A stretch of DNA of 39,156 bases from an uncultured Ruminiclostridium sp. GTDB taxonomy: Bacteria; Bacillota; Clostridia; Oscillospirales; Ruminococcaceae. Position numbers and translations under genes: made by a program. Below the pieces are notes generated by a model. It saw only the letters and a list, made by a program, of their open reading frames with translations, did no database searches and was not told the origin of the DNA. This document shows, one piece after another, positions 14,640 through 23,194 of this stretch. How positions within the stretch are numbered: the first letter of the stretch is position 1; each line of letters opens with the position of its first letter. The stretch spans positions 40,782 through 79,937 of the forward strand of contig CAJTTE010000005.1 of the NCBI GenBank assembly GCA_910579265.1, given 5' to 3'.

Positions 14640-16310
14640 TTATTTTGCACTTATCTTGCGCTTTTTCGAGTTTGTGAATATTCCCTCCTCCAATATTCTT
14701 TTATCGAGCATAAGAATGAGAAGTATGTATACAAACCCTGCCGCGCAGGCGGTAAACAGTATTCTTATAATAGGATCGAAATTATCAAAAAACAGATAGT
14801 ATGACGTTAAAGCCGATAAGCCGCAAGCGAAGGAAGCCGCAAAGGGTTTTACAAATAACGGAAAAATTCTTATGCTTATGCCGGCGGCGGATCTAAGCGA
14901 TATTATACCGAGTATCATAACAAGTATGTGAGACAAAACTGTCGAGAGTGCCGCTCCGGGAACTGAAAGGATCGGAATGCGAAGGAAAATAAGATTAAGT
15001 ATAAGCTTTAAAGCCGATCCCGCCATCATAAGCTTTATCGGCAGATCGAAGCGTCCTATGGCCTGGAAAACCGAAAAAAGCCCTCCGCATAAAGCAATCG
15101 GTATCCCCCCGGCGCAAAGGATAATTAAAGGATTGATGCTTACGCTTATCTCCGCTGTCCTGACGGGATAAAGTATGTTCAGGATCGGTTCGGCCAGGAT
15201 CCCGAGACAAATGCATAAAGGTAAACCTATAACAAAAATACCGCTTAATAAGATACTTATATTTCTTTTGACCTCATCCCTACTGCCGCATTCATAAGCC
15301 GCCGTTATTGTGGGGAGGGCGCTTTTCCCTATCAAAGCCGTTAGAGAGGATATAAGCATAAACATCGAAAGTACTATTCCTGTATAGCTTCCGTAAACAA
15401 AAGTACCGAAAGACTCCGCTCCGGATTCGTTTATTGCTTTTTCATAAAACTGGCTGAAATACTCCTGATTTTTTACAAAGCATTCCTGAATGCCTCCTGA
15501 AATAGTTAAAAGATCGATAAACGATCCCAGATTTATAATTACCGCTCCCACCGAAATAGGCAAGGATTGAATAATAATTTTTTTTAGCAGCTGACGTCTG
15601 CTTAATGAAGCCGGGCTCTCTGATAATTCGTCATCTGATATATGGTCTGTTCCAAATTTGCTCCTGAACATCAAAAACAGTGTGCCGCAGAGTTCGCCTG
15701 CACTGACGCCGAGCACCGCGGCCGCCGCACCGTAAGGCAGCACGTTTTCCGCCGCTACTCTTCCCTGCTCGCCCAGATAAATAACCAGACCGGCAAGTCC
15801 CAATCCCAGTACGGCCTTTACAACCGATTCGACCACCTGAGAAACAGCGGTGGGAAGCATATTTGATAGTCCCTCATAATAACCCCTGTACGCCGAAGCG
15901 ATGCAGCAAAAAAGTACGGAAGGCGCAATGGCAATGACCGCCCACAGGCTTTCCGGCGAACTTGCCGCATAGCATGCAAAAGGAGAAGCAAATACCGCCA
16001 TAAAGACCGAACCGAGCATTCCCGTTACAAAAGCCAGCATAACGGCCGTGGATTTTATATTCCGGGCCTCCCTGAATTTTCTGCATGCGATGCTCTGAGC
16101 GGTCATTCTTGTGACAATTGTCGGAAGTCCTGCCGCCAATACGGTATAAACAGGATTAAAAAAGCTGTAGGCGGTTGAAAAATAACCCATTCCCGTACCG
16201 CCCATCATATTTGTTAAAGGGATCTTTAAAACCGCTCCGATTATTTTTGTTATAAACATTGCGGTAAACAATATGACAGTATTTTTGAAAAAACCGGATC
16301 TTCCCTTCAT
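14640..16310 (-). CDS. SpoVB/MurJ-type polysaccharide flippase (MOP superfamily)
   Basis: 556 residues, almost wholly hydrophobic, with about 14 membrane helices. The N-terminus (FFKNTVILFTAMFITKIIGA, then IPLTNMMGGTGMGYFSTAYS) and the second half (GIPIALCGGLFSVFQAIGRF) are typical of the SpoVB/PST branch of lipid-linked oligosaccharide flippases, which move undecaprenyl-linked precursors across the membrane for cortex, wall or capsule synthesis. SpoVB versus a vegetative lipid II flippase cannot be settled by eye. Convergent to cdaR and divergent from the ABC-F gene. Translation starts at the ATG 16310; AAAGATGTT ahead of it is only a weak ribosome site. Confidence 0.85.
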   Translation of the reverse strand: MKGRSGFFKNTVILFTAMFITKIIGAVLKIPLTNMMGGTGMGYFSTAYSFFNPVYTVLAAGLPTIVTRMTAQSIACRKFREARNIKSTAVMLAFVTGMLGSVFMAVFASPFACYAASSPESLWAVIAIAPSVLFCCIASAYRGYYEGLSNMLPTAVSQVVESVVKAVLGLGLAGLVIYLGEQGRVAAENVLPYGAAAAVLGVSAGELCGTLFLMFRSKFGTDHISDDELSESPASLSRRQLLKKIIIQSLPISVGAVIINLGSFIDLLTISGGIQECFVKNQEYFSQFYEKAINESGAESFGTFVYGSYTGIVLSMFMLISSLTALIGKSALPTITAAYECGSRDEVKRNISILLSGIFVIGLPLCICLGILAEPILNILYPVRTAEISVSINPLIILCAGGIPIALCGGLFSVFQAIGRFDLPIKLMMAGSALKLILNLIFLRIPILSVPGAALSTVLSHILVMILGIISLRSAAGISIRIFPLFVKPFAASFACGLSALTSYYLFFDNFDPIIRILFTACAAGFVYILLILMLDKRILEEGIFTNSKKRKISAK

Positions 16311-16415
16311 AACATCTTTCCTTCCGAATATACAAGCATTTTGTACATTTTATTCCGTTGGGACAGGATTATACCGAAAAGTAAAAGTAATTTTATAATA
16401 TAATTTTTATTATTG

Positions 16416-16445
16416 TTGACTTTTCAGTAGACTTTATGGTATGAT
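16416..16445 (+). promoter_or_regulatory. Sigma-A promoter of the ABC-F gene
   Basis: TTGACT (16416-16421), 18 bases, TATGAT (16440-16445). The 80-base leader contains the pair ACGGCT/AGCCGT (about 16469-16497), a small hairpin ahead of the AGAAAGGAA ribosome site. Confidence 0.75.
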
Positions 16446-16525
16446 ATTACGGTATAGATTTACAGAAAAACGGCTCTGTTATTTGCTGACAGCCGTCCGA
16501 ATATGATCAGAGAAAGGAATTTTAA

Positions 16526-18139
16526 ATGATAACTGTTTCCAACGTAAGCCTTCAGTTCGGGGGAGCTACGCTTTTTAAGGATGTGGATCTGCTTTTTACT
16601 TCGGGTAACTGCTACGGCGTTATTGGCGCTAACGGTGCGGGAAAATCCACGTTTTTGAAAATACTGAACGGAGAGCTTGAACCTACGACGGGAGAAATAT
16701 CCATCCCTAAAAACTTACGGATGTCGGTTTTAAAACAGGATCACTTCGCCTTTGACGAATATACGGTTCAGGATACCGTAATAATGGGAAATAAAAAACT
16801 ATATGACATAATGAAGGAAAAGGATGCTTTGTACGCAAAAGATGACTTTTCCGACGAGGACGGAGAAAGAGCCTCCGTTTTGGAAGGCGAGTTTGCCGAG
16901 CTCAACGGATGGGAAGCGGAAAGCGACGCCGCCAAGCTTGTTCAGGGGCTGGGACTTCCCGAAGAAATAATGTATAGCCAGATGAGCGGTCTTACCGGTA
17001 ATGATAAAGTAAAGGTACTGTTGGCGCAGTGCCTTTTCGGAAACCCGGACATTATCTTGATGGACGAGCCGACCAACCATCTGGATATTGATGCGGTGGC
17101 ATGGCTTGAAGACTTTCTGGCTGAATATTTCGGTACCGTTATCGTAGTGTCACATGACCGCCATTTCTTAAATAATGTTTGTACGCATATAGTCGATATT
17201 GATTACAATAAAATAAAAATGTATGTTGGAAACTATGAATTCTGGTATGAATCAAGCCAGCTTATCCAGCGCATGATAAAGCAGCAGAACAAAAAGACCG
17301 AAGAGAAAATAAAAGAACTGCAAAGCTTTATCCAGCGGTTCTCAGCCAACAAATCCAAATCGAAGCAGGCTACCTCCAGGCGAAAGCTTCTTGATAAGCT
17401 GACGGTGGAAGAAATGCCCGCTTCGAGCCGCCGCTACCCCTTCATAAGCTTTGAGCCGGACCGTGAGGTTGGAAAGGACGTACTACAGGTAGAGGGTATT
17501 TCGAAAACAATTGACGGCGTTAAGGTACTCAATAATGTTTCGTTTACATTGGGAAGAACGGACAAGATAGCCTTTCTGGCTGAAAATGAAATAGCCGTGA
17601 CTACTTTGTTTAAAATTCTGGCTGAAGAGATCGAGCCTGACGAAGGAAGCTTTAAATGGGGAAGCACCACCTCCCTCAGCTATTTCCCGGTTGATTCCGA
17701 TCATTTCTTTAACGGCTGCGATCTGAGCATATTGGACTGGATAAGACAATACAGCGAGGATACAACCGAAACCTATCTCCGCGGCTTTTTAGGCCGGATG
17801 CTCTTTAGCGGCGATGATGTATTTAAACCCGTAAATGTTCTTTCCGGCGGTGAAAAAGTGAGATGTATGTTCAGCCGCATGATGCTTTTTAAATCAAATG
17901 TCCTTATGCTTGATCAACCCACAAACCACTTGGATCTTGAAAGCATAACCGCCGTCAACAACGGTCTTTCGGAATTTAAGGGCAATGTACTTTTCTGCTC
18001 CCATGACCACGAGATAGTACAGACCGTAGCCAACAGAATAATCGAAATATCCCCCGACGGATGTTATGATAAAGTCGGCACCTATGAAGAGTATGTGGAA
18101 TGGAGAAGAGAGCACAATTTGGGAAAGCTGGTGCTGTAA
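16526..18139 (+). CDS. ABC-F family ATPase (YkpA/YbiT-like), degenerate second nucleotide site
   Basis: 537 residues, two ABC domains joined by a charged linker (about 245-300), no membrane helices. ABC-F proteins act on ribosomes; this length and the NNGLSEFKGNVLF C-terminal region resemble the YkpA/YbiT branch and not the antibiotic-resistance branch. NBD1 is intact: GANGAGKST (34-42), LMDEPTNHLD with Glu181, and a modified signature MSGLTGNDKVK. NBD2 looks inactive: its P-loop reads LAENEIAVTTL, with no Gly-Lys, and the Walker B end is LMLDQPTNHLD, Gln in place of the catalytic Glu, although its LSGGEK signature is kept. Single-gene unit with its own promoter; AGAAAGGAA precedes the ATG. 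Confidence 0.9.
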   Translation: MITVSNVSLQFGGATLFKDVDLLFTSGNCYGVIGANGAGKSTFLKILNGELEPTTGEISIPKNLRMSVLKQDHFAFDEYTVQDTVIMGNKKLYDIMKEKDALYAKDDFSDEDGERASVLEGEFAELNGWEAESDAAKLVQGLGLPEEIMYSQMSGLTGNDKVKVLLAQCLFGNPDIILMDEPTNHLDIDAVAWLEDFLAEYFGTVIVVSHDRHFLNNVCTHIVDIDYNKIKMYVGNYEFWYESSQLIQRMIKQQNKKTEEKIKELQSFIQRFSANKSKSKQATSRRKLLDKLTVEEMPASSRRYPFISFEPDREVGKDVLQVEGISKTIDGVKVLNNVSFTLGRTDKIAFLAENEIAVTTLFKILAEEIEPDEGSFKWGSTTSLSYFPVDSDHFFNGCDLSILDWIRQYSEDTTETYLRGFLGRMLFSGDDVFKPVNVLSGGEKVRCMFSRMMLFKSNVLMLDQPTNHLDLESITAVNNGLSEFKGNVLFCSHDHEIVQTVANRIIEISPDGCYDKVGTYEEYVEWRREHNLGKLVL

Positions 18140-18201
18140 CGCCATAACGCTATAAAATATACCTACAAAATTTTAAACCGTATAAAAACCGGATGGATTT
18201 A

Positions 18202-18355
18202 GATAATATCTGAAAAATATTCAAATATATTTTTACTGAATGCGCGGCGATTTTAAGAAAAACAGCCTGAATACAATAGTATTTCGAGCATTTTTGACGC
18301 AGAAAGCGTCCGCAGTTAGCAGAAATTGGGTAAAATGCGACTTTTCAGATACGCC
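18202..18355. repeat. Family D repeat (MITE-like), copy D2
   Basis: Right end CTTTTCAGATACGCC, left end GATAATATCTGAAAAAT. Read on the minus strand it aligns with D1 (TTTCTGCTAACTGCGGACGC, GCGTCAAAAATGC, TTTTTCTTAAAATCGCCGCG). Fills most of the gap between the ABC-F gene and the next gene. Confidence 0.75.
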
Positions 18356-18440
18356 ATAGTTTTATAAATATCTTGACAGCCAAATTACTTGGTGATTAAT
18401 ATAAACAGTAAATATAGGATGACAAATAATACTGATTTTT

Positions 18441-18481
18441 ATAGTACTTTTATAGTACTTAGGAGATGGGTGGAGATGGGT
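18441..18481 (+). repeat. Two tandem duplications at the ribosome site
   Basis: ATAGTACTT occurs at 18441-18449 and 18452-18460, and GGAGATGGGT at 18462-18471 and 18472-18481, directly before the ATG at 18483. The ribosome site itself is therefore duplicated (AGGAGATGG, then TGGAGATGG). Confidence 0.8.
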
Positions 18482-18482
18482 A

Positions 18483-19220
18483 ATGAAAAAATTTAAAGTA
18501 ATATCAAATATAATCACCGTATTGATTTTAGCAATAGGGGCGATTCCCTGTATAGTTGCTTACGTGGATCATTCTTTGAATTGTCACGGGTGCAGTATGC
18601 ATGTAGGTCATCCTGCGGTTGAGCTTATGACATACAGCCTGGTCATTTTGTTTTCCGGAGCTGTTTTTGGTGTTAGCCGTCTGATATTACGGCTGTATAG
18701 AAAAAAGAGTACTGACGGTTTAAAGGATAAAGTACCAAAAAGCAAATTTGAAAAATGGATTTATGTATTGATTTTGGCGATTTTGACGGCAGGGCTTGCG
18801 AATTATATAGCAGGCATTATACTTGAACTGACTGAATTTTCTTTTTCCTTTTCCGCATTACTGTTTTCCATAATATACACTATCCCTTATATATGGCTTG
18901 CAGCAACGGTATTTGTTATAAGCAGGCTTCTCCTTTTAACGCGCAATAATGAAAACGGTTCGTCTTCACGGGAAAAGTCTGTCAGATCCAAATCGGAAAA
19001 AATCATATATATACTTGTTTTGATTATTTTGCTTGCCGGGTTTCTGAATTATATATATATATTTGAAGACGAATGGCCACGCTTGTCTTACAGCAATTCC
19101 TTTTTTGATGCTCTTGCAGCGGAGAGTATATACATGATTCCTTATCTTTTTTTGTCGGGGGTGATTTTGGTTATATACCGATTGATACGGATCAAAAAAG
19201 CAAATGAAATAAGGAGATAA
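18483..19220 (+). CDS. Membrane protein made of three copies of a two-helix unit
   Basis: 245 residues, six membrane helices. I recognise no family. The chain is a threefold internal repeat of about 70 residues: unit 1 (about 4-73), unit 2 (87-153) and unit 3 (169-238). Each has a basic lead (KSKFEK, KSKSEK), a helix with the pattern (I/V)xxLxLAxLxAG, an outward loop of about 25 residues, a second helix (YTIPYIWLAATVFVISRL; YMIPYLFLSGVILVIYRL; YSLVILFSGAVFGVSRL) and an Arg/Lys-rich cytoplasmic linker. Unit 1 alone carries a His/Cys cluster, NCHGCSMHVGHP (33-44), in its loop, a possible metal site. The secreted protein gene follows with its ATG three bases after this stop, so the two are one unit. 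Duplicated ribosome site ahead. Could be an export, immunity or sensor protein for its partner; that is inference. Confidence 0.7.
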   Translation: MKKFKVISNIITVLILAIGAIPCIVAYVDHSLNCHGCSMHVGHPAVELMTYSLVILFSGAVFGVSRLILRLYRKKSTDGLKDKVPKSKFEKWIYVLILAILTAGLANYIAGIILELTEFSFSFSALLFSIIYTIPYIWLAATVFVISRLLLLTRNNENGSSSREKSVRSKSEKIIYILVLIILLAGFLNYIYIFEDEWPRLSYSNSFFDALAAESIYMIPYLFLSGVILVIYRLIRIKKANEIRR

Positions 19221-19223
19221 AAA

Positions 19224-20044
19224 ATGAAAAGGCAAAGCATTTAAAAGCGTTTTTATCGGGTATATTGATTTCTTCAATATTATTATATACTCCGGTTTAT
19301 GCGGCTGAAGATAATGTTATAGCAGTGCCGAAAGCTGATAATTATGAATTTGAAGCTTTTAATGGATCGGTTGTTTTTGGTGAAGCTGAAGTTACAGATA
19401 AACTCAATCTTACAAATGAAGCATCTTATAATACCGATGATGTTTCAATTCAACTTTCTCATGCCGTTTCCGATGTTTCGCCGCAGTCCTATGGTTATGA
19501 TTATGTTGCTCGGCTGCAAATTTTCGCATGGGATGGCGACGGAAGCGGCAGCAGCGGCGGTTGGTATTCGGGACACGCTTTTATAGTGGTAACCAATCTG
19601 ATAGACAGATATATCAATGCGGGAATGTTTGCTATTGCTCCCGGTAAAGGCGTAACAATAGGGACATGGCAGAAAACCGGAGAGCATCAGGGGATTTGGT
19701 TCGGTTTAGAGGGGTATAAATATGAGAACGGTGATGACGATTACGACGGTTCTTATTCTATGGCTGTAATGCTTAGCCAGTCTGCGCTTGATAAAGTAGG
19801 TTCGATTATTAAGGACAGCGATAAATGGTCGTATACCGAAAATTGCTCAACGTTCGCGACTAATGTTTGGAATGCCGTATGTTCAGATAAATTAGACCCC
19901 GGCTCGCCTGACACGCCAAGAAACGTAAAGAATAGCATAGCTTCGTATGGAACTAAGTACTACGGAGTAAATGCAGAAATACCTACATACTATTCTCCGC
20001 ACTATGGAGTTCCTCATAAAAAAAGCACTGTTTTCTCATACTAA
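19224..20044 (+). CDS. Secreted papain/NlpC-P60-like protein with frameshifted start
   Basis: The main frame runs to 20044 and carries a complete signal peptide (KAKHLKAFLSGILISSILLY then TPVYA). Its only well-placed ATG, at 19224 behind AAGGAG (19211-19216), is one base out of frame and stops after six codons; one extra A in ATGAAAAGG would give MKKAKHLKAF and restore the protein. Without that, the first usable codon is TTG at 19265, which cuts the signal (259 residues). The mature part has GGWYSGHAFIVV (His104 from the TTG) and TENCSTFATNVWNAV (Cys194), the His-then-Cys order of permuted NlpC/P60 (YiiX/YaeF-like) hydrolases, with Gly/Asp-rich loops. I infer a secreted amidase or peptidase of wall or host substrates. 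It pairs with the repeat membrane protein just upstream. Confidence 0.6.
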
Positions 20045-20162
20045 ATCAAAACTTTAAACATACATTTATTTTAAACATACATTTATAAGGTGCGCAAGTT
20101 GCCTTATGTTATTATTTGACAAGAAAAAACAAAAATGCAGCATTTAAAATGCTCATCTATTC

Positions 20163-20217
20163 AACCGCACCTGTGTTTTGCATAATTTTCAATGCAAAAT
20201 ACAGGTGCGGTTATTTT
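20163..20217. terminator. Long hairpin, terminator downstream of the secreted protein gene
   Basis: A 21-bp stem, AACCGCACCTGTGTTTTGCA(T) with ATGCAAAATACAGGTGCGGT(T), one mismatch and an eight-base loop, followed by ATTTTAT. The stem is long for a terminator and could also be a small mobile hairpin. Confidence 0.7.
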
Positions 20218-20233
20218 ATGAAATTTGCGCTGT

Positions 20234-20318
20234 TAATCAAACTCTCCACTGAAGTGATGGGTTGCAAACTAAAAAACATATTACAGGCTCAACCCCTAAA
20301 GAAGAATTAAAGGTCTGA
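20234..20318 (-). mobile_element. Solo IS200-type right end, diverged copy
   Basis: On the minus strand this follows the right-end pattern of the IS200 copy at 35246-35978: GGTTGAGCCTGTAA (20281-20296 region), then TTTGCAACCCATCACTTCAG and a short hairpin. It is adjacent to a second, better copy. Confidence 0.5.
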
Positions 20319-20325
20319 CATAGAA

Positions 20326-20434
20326 TTAATCAAATCCACCACTGAAAAGGTGCTTTGCACACGCCCTAAAAGTGCGGATTACAGGCTCAGCTCTGACATA
20401 TCATCACTATCACAGACAGCCGCTGAAACGGCTG
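20326..20434 (-). mobile_element. Solo IS200-type right end
   Basis: The complement matches 35850-35975 almost throughout: CAGCCGTTTCAGCGGCTGTC, GAGCCTGTAATCCGC, TTTTAGGGCGTGTGCAAA, then the terminal hairpin CACCTTTTCAGTGGTGG. No transposase sequence accompanies it. Confidence 0.65.
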
Positions 20435-20860
20435 ATTAATCGGTTTCTTTGAATAAACAGCTTTCCCCGGCTATTTTAACGCGAATATAAAGGGGCGTTC
20501 CCTCTTTTTCGGATTACTGTCTCCGCTGCCCTTACACCGTTATTTTTGTTTTTATCAGGCATAATTCACTTGGATATCCTCATGTCCCCTCCGCCTACCG
20601 AAAAAAGCCTTTAAAGGAAGATTCTTTTAAGCCGCTGAAGAATTATAACCCCATTTTCTCATATTCCGGTAAATCCTTACGGTGTTATCGATAAGCTCGT
20701 TAAATTTGACTGCTCCGTTTTTGGGCAAACGGAAACGATTATTTAAGGCAACAACAGTTATTGTCATTAGCGATTGACAAACACCGTTTCAGCCGATATA
20801 TTTTAACCCCGAGCTTTGAAGAAATATATATTCTGTATATTGTACAGTACACTTAAAAAC
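20435..20860. other. Intergenic sequence with a fragment of a family A end
   Basis: No supported gene. At 20742-20775 TTTAAGGCAACAACAGTTAT resembles a family A terminus but lacks a partner end, so it is probably a broken copy. The rest shows nothing I recognise. Confidence 0.4.
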
Positions 20861-21011
20861 CTGTCTGCATAGGAATTGCAGGTGTTTTTTCGGGCAAATT
20901 TTGCCAAGGACAAGACAAAATCCCACAGGCTTGCTGTCACAAGTCAAGAAATTTTAACGCAATCGTCGGTAAAATATGCCAAAAAACACGTGCTGATTCC
21001 TATGAGGACAG
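20861..21011. repeat. Family C repeat (MITE-like), copy C2
   Basis: 151 bp with inverted ends CTGTCTGCATAGGAATTGCA and TGCTGATTCCTATGAGGACA(G). Interior GGCAAATTTTGCC, AAGAAATTTTAACGCAATCG and GGTAAAATATGCC matches C1. It ends 27 bases from the MATE gene stop. Confidence 0.75.
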
Positions 21012-21037
21012 GTTCTGAATCCGATTTTCTTTTTATT

Positions 21038-22402
21038 CTATCCGGTCAGCGGCGAAGTCTGTATATTAATACCCAACAGTTTTTTTCTGTTGATTATATA
21101 ATAGATAATCCCTATCATATCAGCAAGCAGCCAGCCGATCGGTATCGACCACCATATTCCGACAACGCCGATTTCCGGAACGGCCGAAAGGATATATGCC
21201 AGGAGCACCCGTGTTCCGAGAGAAAATATTGTAAGTACCACCGACATACGCGGTTTGCCTAAGGCTCTGTAAAATCCGTACAATAAGAAAAGACACCCGA
21301 TCCCGCAATAAAACGCTCCTTCTATGCGAAGATAACGTACTCCCTCAGAAATAATAAAATCTTCCTCTTCATTTACAAACATCAGCATAAGAGGGCGCGC
21401 AAGAACCCATACTGCGGCGGATAACACGATACAGAATATCATAGACACTGCAACGGCGCCCTTCAATCCCCTTTGTATTCGTTCAGGTCGTTTTGCTCCG
21501 TAATTTTGAGCAATAAAAGTAGAGAAGGCATTTCCGAAATCCTGCACAGGCATATATGCAAACGCATCAATTTTTACCGCAGCGGCAAAAGCCGTCATTA
21601 CCCCCGAACCGAAGCTGTTTACCACTCCCTGGACCAGCAGTATTCCAAGATTCATAACAGACTGCTGTATGCATGTAAGTACGGAGAACCCTGCAATTGT
21701 TCGCATACATCTGCTGCTGACCCTGATTTCGTCTTTTTTGAACCTCAGATAAGGAACCGATTTCAACGAATATACGGATATACCGATCCCGGAAATATAC
21801 TGTGCCGTAACTGTGGCCGCAGCCGCACCGGCCGTACCCAGTCCCAGACCGACCACAAACCAAAGATCCAGTATTATATTAAGCACAGCCGAAACCGCAA
21901 GAAATACAAGAGGTACTACAGAATTACCCAACGATCTCAGAAGCGATGCAAAATAGTTATAAAGAAATACCGCAAGTATTCCGCAGAAAATAACCGCAAG
22001 ATAACCTCGCATATGATCCCAGACCTCGGGAGGTATATTCATAAGCTCCTCCGCCTTATCCAAAAACGCAAATGCCGAGACATTGAGGATAACTGTCAGG
22101 AAAAAAATAAGAAAAAAAGATGCGCATATCCCCTCCTTTAATCCCTTATGGTCTTTTTCTCCGAAACGTATTGAAAAAAAGGCTCCGCTTCCCATACATA
22201 ACCCCAAAAGGATCGAGGTCAGAAAAGTCATCAGTGTAAACGATGATCCGACCGCAGCAAGGGCGTCCGAGCCGAGAAACCTTCCGACGATTAATGTGTC
22301 CGCGATATTATAGCATTGCTGTAAAAGATTTCCCAGTATCATAGGTGCGGCAAAAAGCAACATTGATTTCATTATAGCTCCATGCGTCATGCCTGTCTGC
22401 AT
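21038..22402 (-). CDS. MATE family multidrug/cation antiporter
   Basis: 454 residues, about 12 membrane helices. The start (MTHGAIMKSMLLFAAPMILG, then NLLQQCYNIADTLIVGRFLG) is the signature of MATE exporters, and the second half repeats the pattern (IQQSVMNLGILLVQGVVNSFG, AFSTFIAQNYGAKRPERIQRG). These proteins expel drugs or metabolites in exchange for sodium or protons; the substrate cannot be predicted. AAAGGAAG lies seven bases before the ATG at 22402. It stands alone, with a family C repeat downstream and a family A repeat 230 bases upstream. No regulator gene is adjacent. Confidence 0.92.
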   Translation of the reverse strand: MQTGMTHGAIMKSMLLFAAPMILGNLLQQCYNIADTLIVGRFLGSDALAAVGSSFTLMTFLTSILLGLCMGSGAFFSIRFGEKDHKGLKEGICASFFLIFFLTVILNVSAFAFLDKAEELMNIPPEVWDHMRGYLAVIFCGILAVFLYNYFASLLRSLGNSVVPLVFLAVSAVLNIILDLWFVVGLGLGTAGAAAATVTAQYISGIGISVYSLKSVPYLRFKKDEIRVSSRCMRTIAGFSVLTCIQQSVMNLGILLVQGVVNSFGSGVMTAFAAAVKIDAFAYMPVQDFGNAFSTFIAQNYGAKRPERIQRGLKGAVAVSMIFCIVLSAAVWVLARPLMLMFVNEEEDFIISEGVRYLRIEGAFYCGIGCLFLLYGFYRALGKPRMSVVLTIFSLGTRVLLAYILSAVPEIGVVGIWWSIPIGWLLADMIGIIYYIINRKKLLGINIQTSPLTG

Positions 22403-22628
22403 ATGCTTGACTTCCTTTCACACATATAACTTCCCGTGCTGATTCCGATAAAAATAAAATTCCGGAGATAAAATCCGTATATTATGATAAGGACCGAATT
22501 TATTTTTATCTTAATACTGTTAAATCTGTTTTTAACTATAGTTATTAAAAATGCAACGATCATTATAATTTAAGATCCATATTGCGATCTTGATATAACC
22601 GACCGATTTTATATCCCATCGAGAGTAC
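22403..22628. other. Upstream region of the MATE gene
   Basis: AT-rich. I find no convincing promoter at standard spacing on the minus strand, no reading frame and no repeat. Confidence 0.35.
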
Positions 22629-22900
22629 TTTTAAGGCAACACCCCACAATGATCGCATACGGCTTTGCCATTACCCTGCTTGCATTTTTCCGCCGTATTG
22701 CACAAATCCATCTTAAAACACGTCGATAATTGCTTTTTTTAAAAGCGGTTTACTTGATTCGCTATATTTATACGATCAGATGTGACAGGATGTCATAGTT
22801 TTTTTCCAAAAGCGGTGCAGAGCTCATTGCAAAGAAAGCGAATATCAGGAAAACGATCTGACAGTGCAAACCCGCAATAATCGTGCGGTGTTGCCATAAA
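22629..22900. repeat. Family A repeat (MITE-like), diverged long copy A4
   Basis: Ends are clear: TTTTAAGGCAACACCCCACA(ATG) on the left and CGTGCGGTGTTGCCATAAAA inverted on the right. At 272 bp it is about 85 bp longer than A1/A2, and the interior has little in common with them, so it is an older copy or a different subfamily sharing ends. Confidence 0.65.
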
Positions 22901-23194
22901 AAAAATTCCGTTTTTAAACCGTTGGTTTCTCAAGCATAAGCAAACATCAACTTTTTTTCTACCTTATTGTAAAAAAGCCGCTGTTAGCCATGCCTAACCA
23001 AAACGAATCCAAGCCTTTTGCGGTGATTTTAAGAAAAAAAATTAAAAATTTGATTCTGTAAACCCGCATTTTACCGCATACATTATTGAAGAAAAACTAA
23101 AAAAAATAAAGTTTCCCTAAACTAACCCCATATAAATCAAAGTTTCATTTTTCCGCATGCCAATAGATAATTTTCAATATATTTATAATATTAT
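22901..23194. other. Intergenic region with a trace of family D
   Basis: Very AT-rich. TTGCGGTGATTTTAAGAAAA (about 23019-23038) resembles the interior of family D, but I see no matching ends. No gene supported. Confidence 0.35.

Noticed and set aside
16446..16525. Possible antibiotic attenuator leader ahead of the ABC-F gene
   Set aside because: Only one small hairpin, no leader peptide or alternative terminator; the protein is not of the resistance type.
19025..19065. TA-repeat run (TATATATATATAT)
   Set aside because: It encodes LNYIYIF in the membrane protein and is short; no sign that its length varies.
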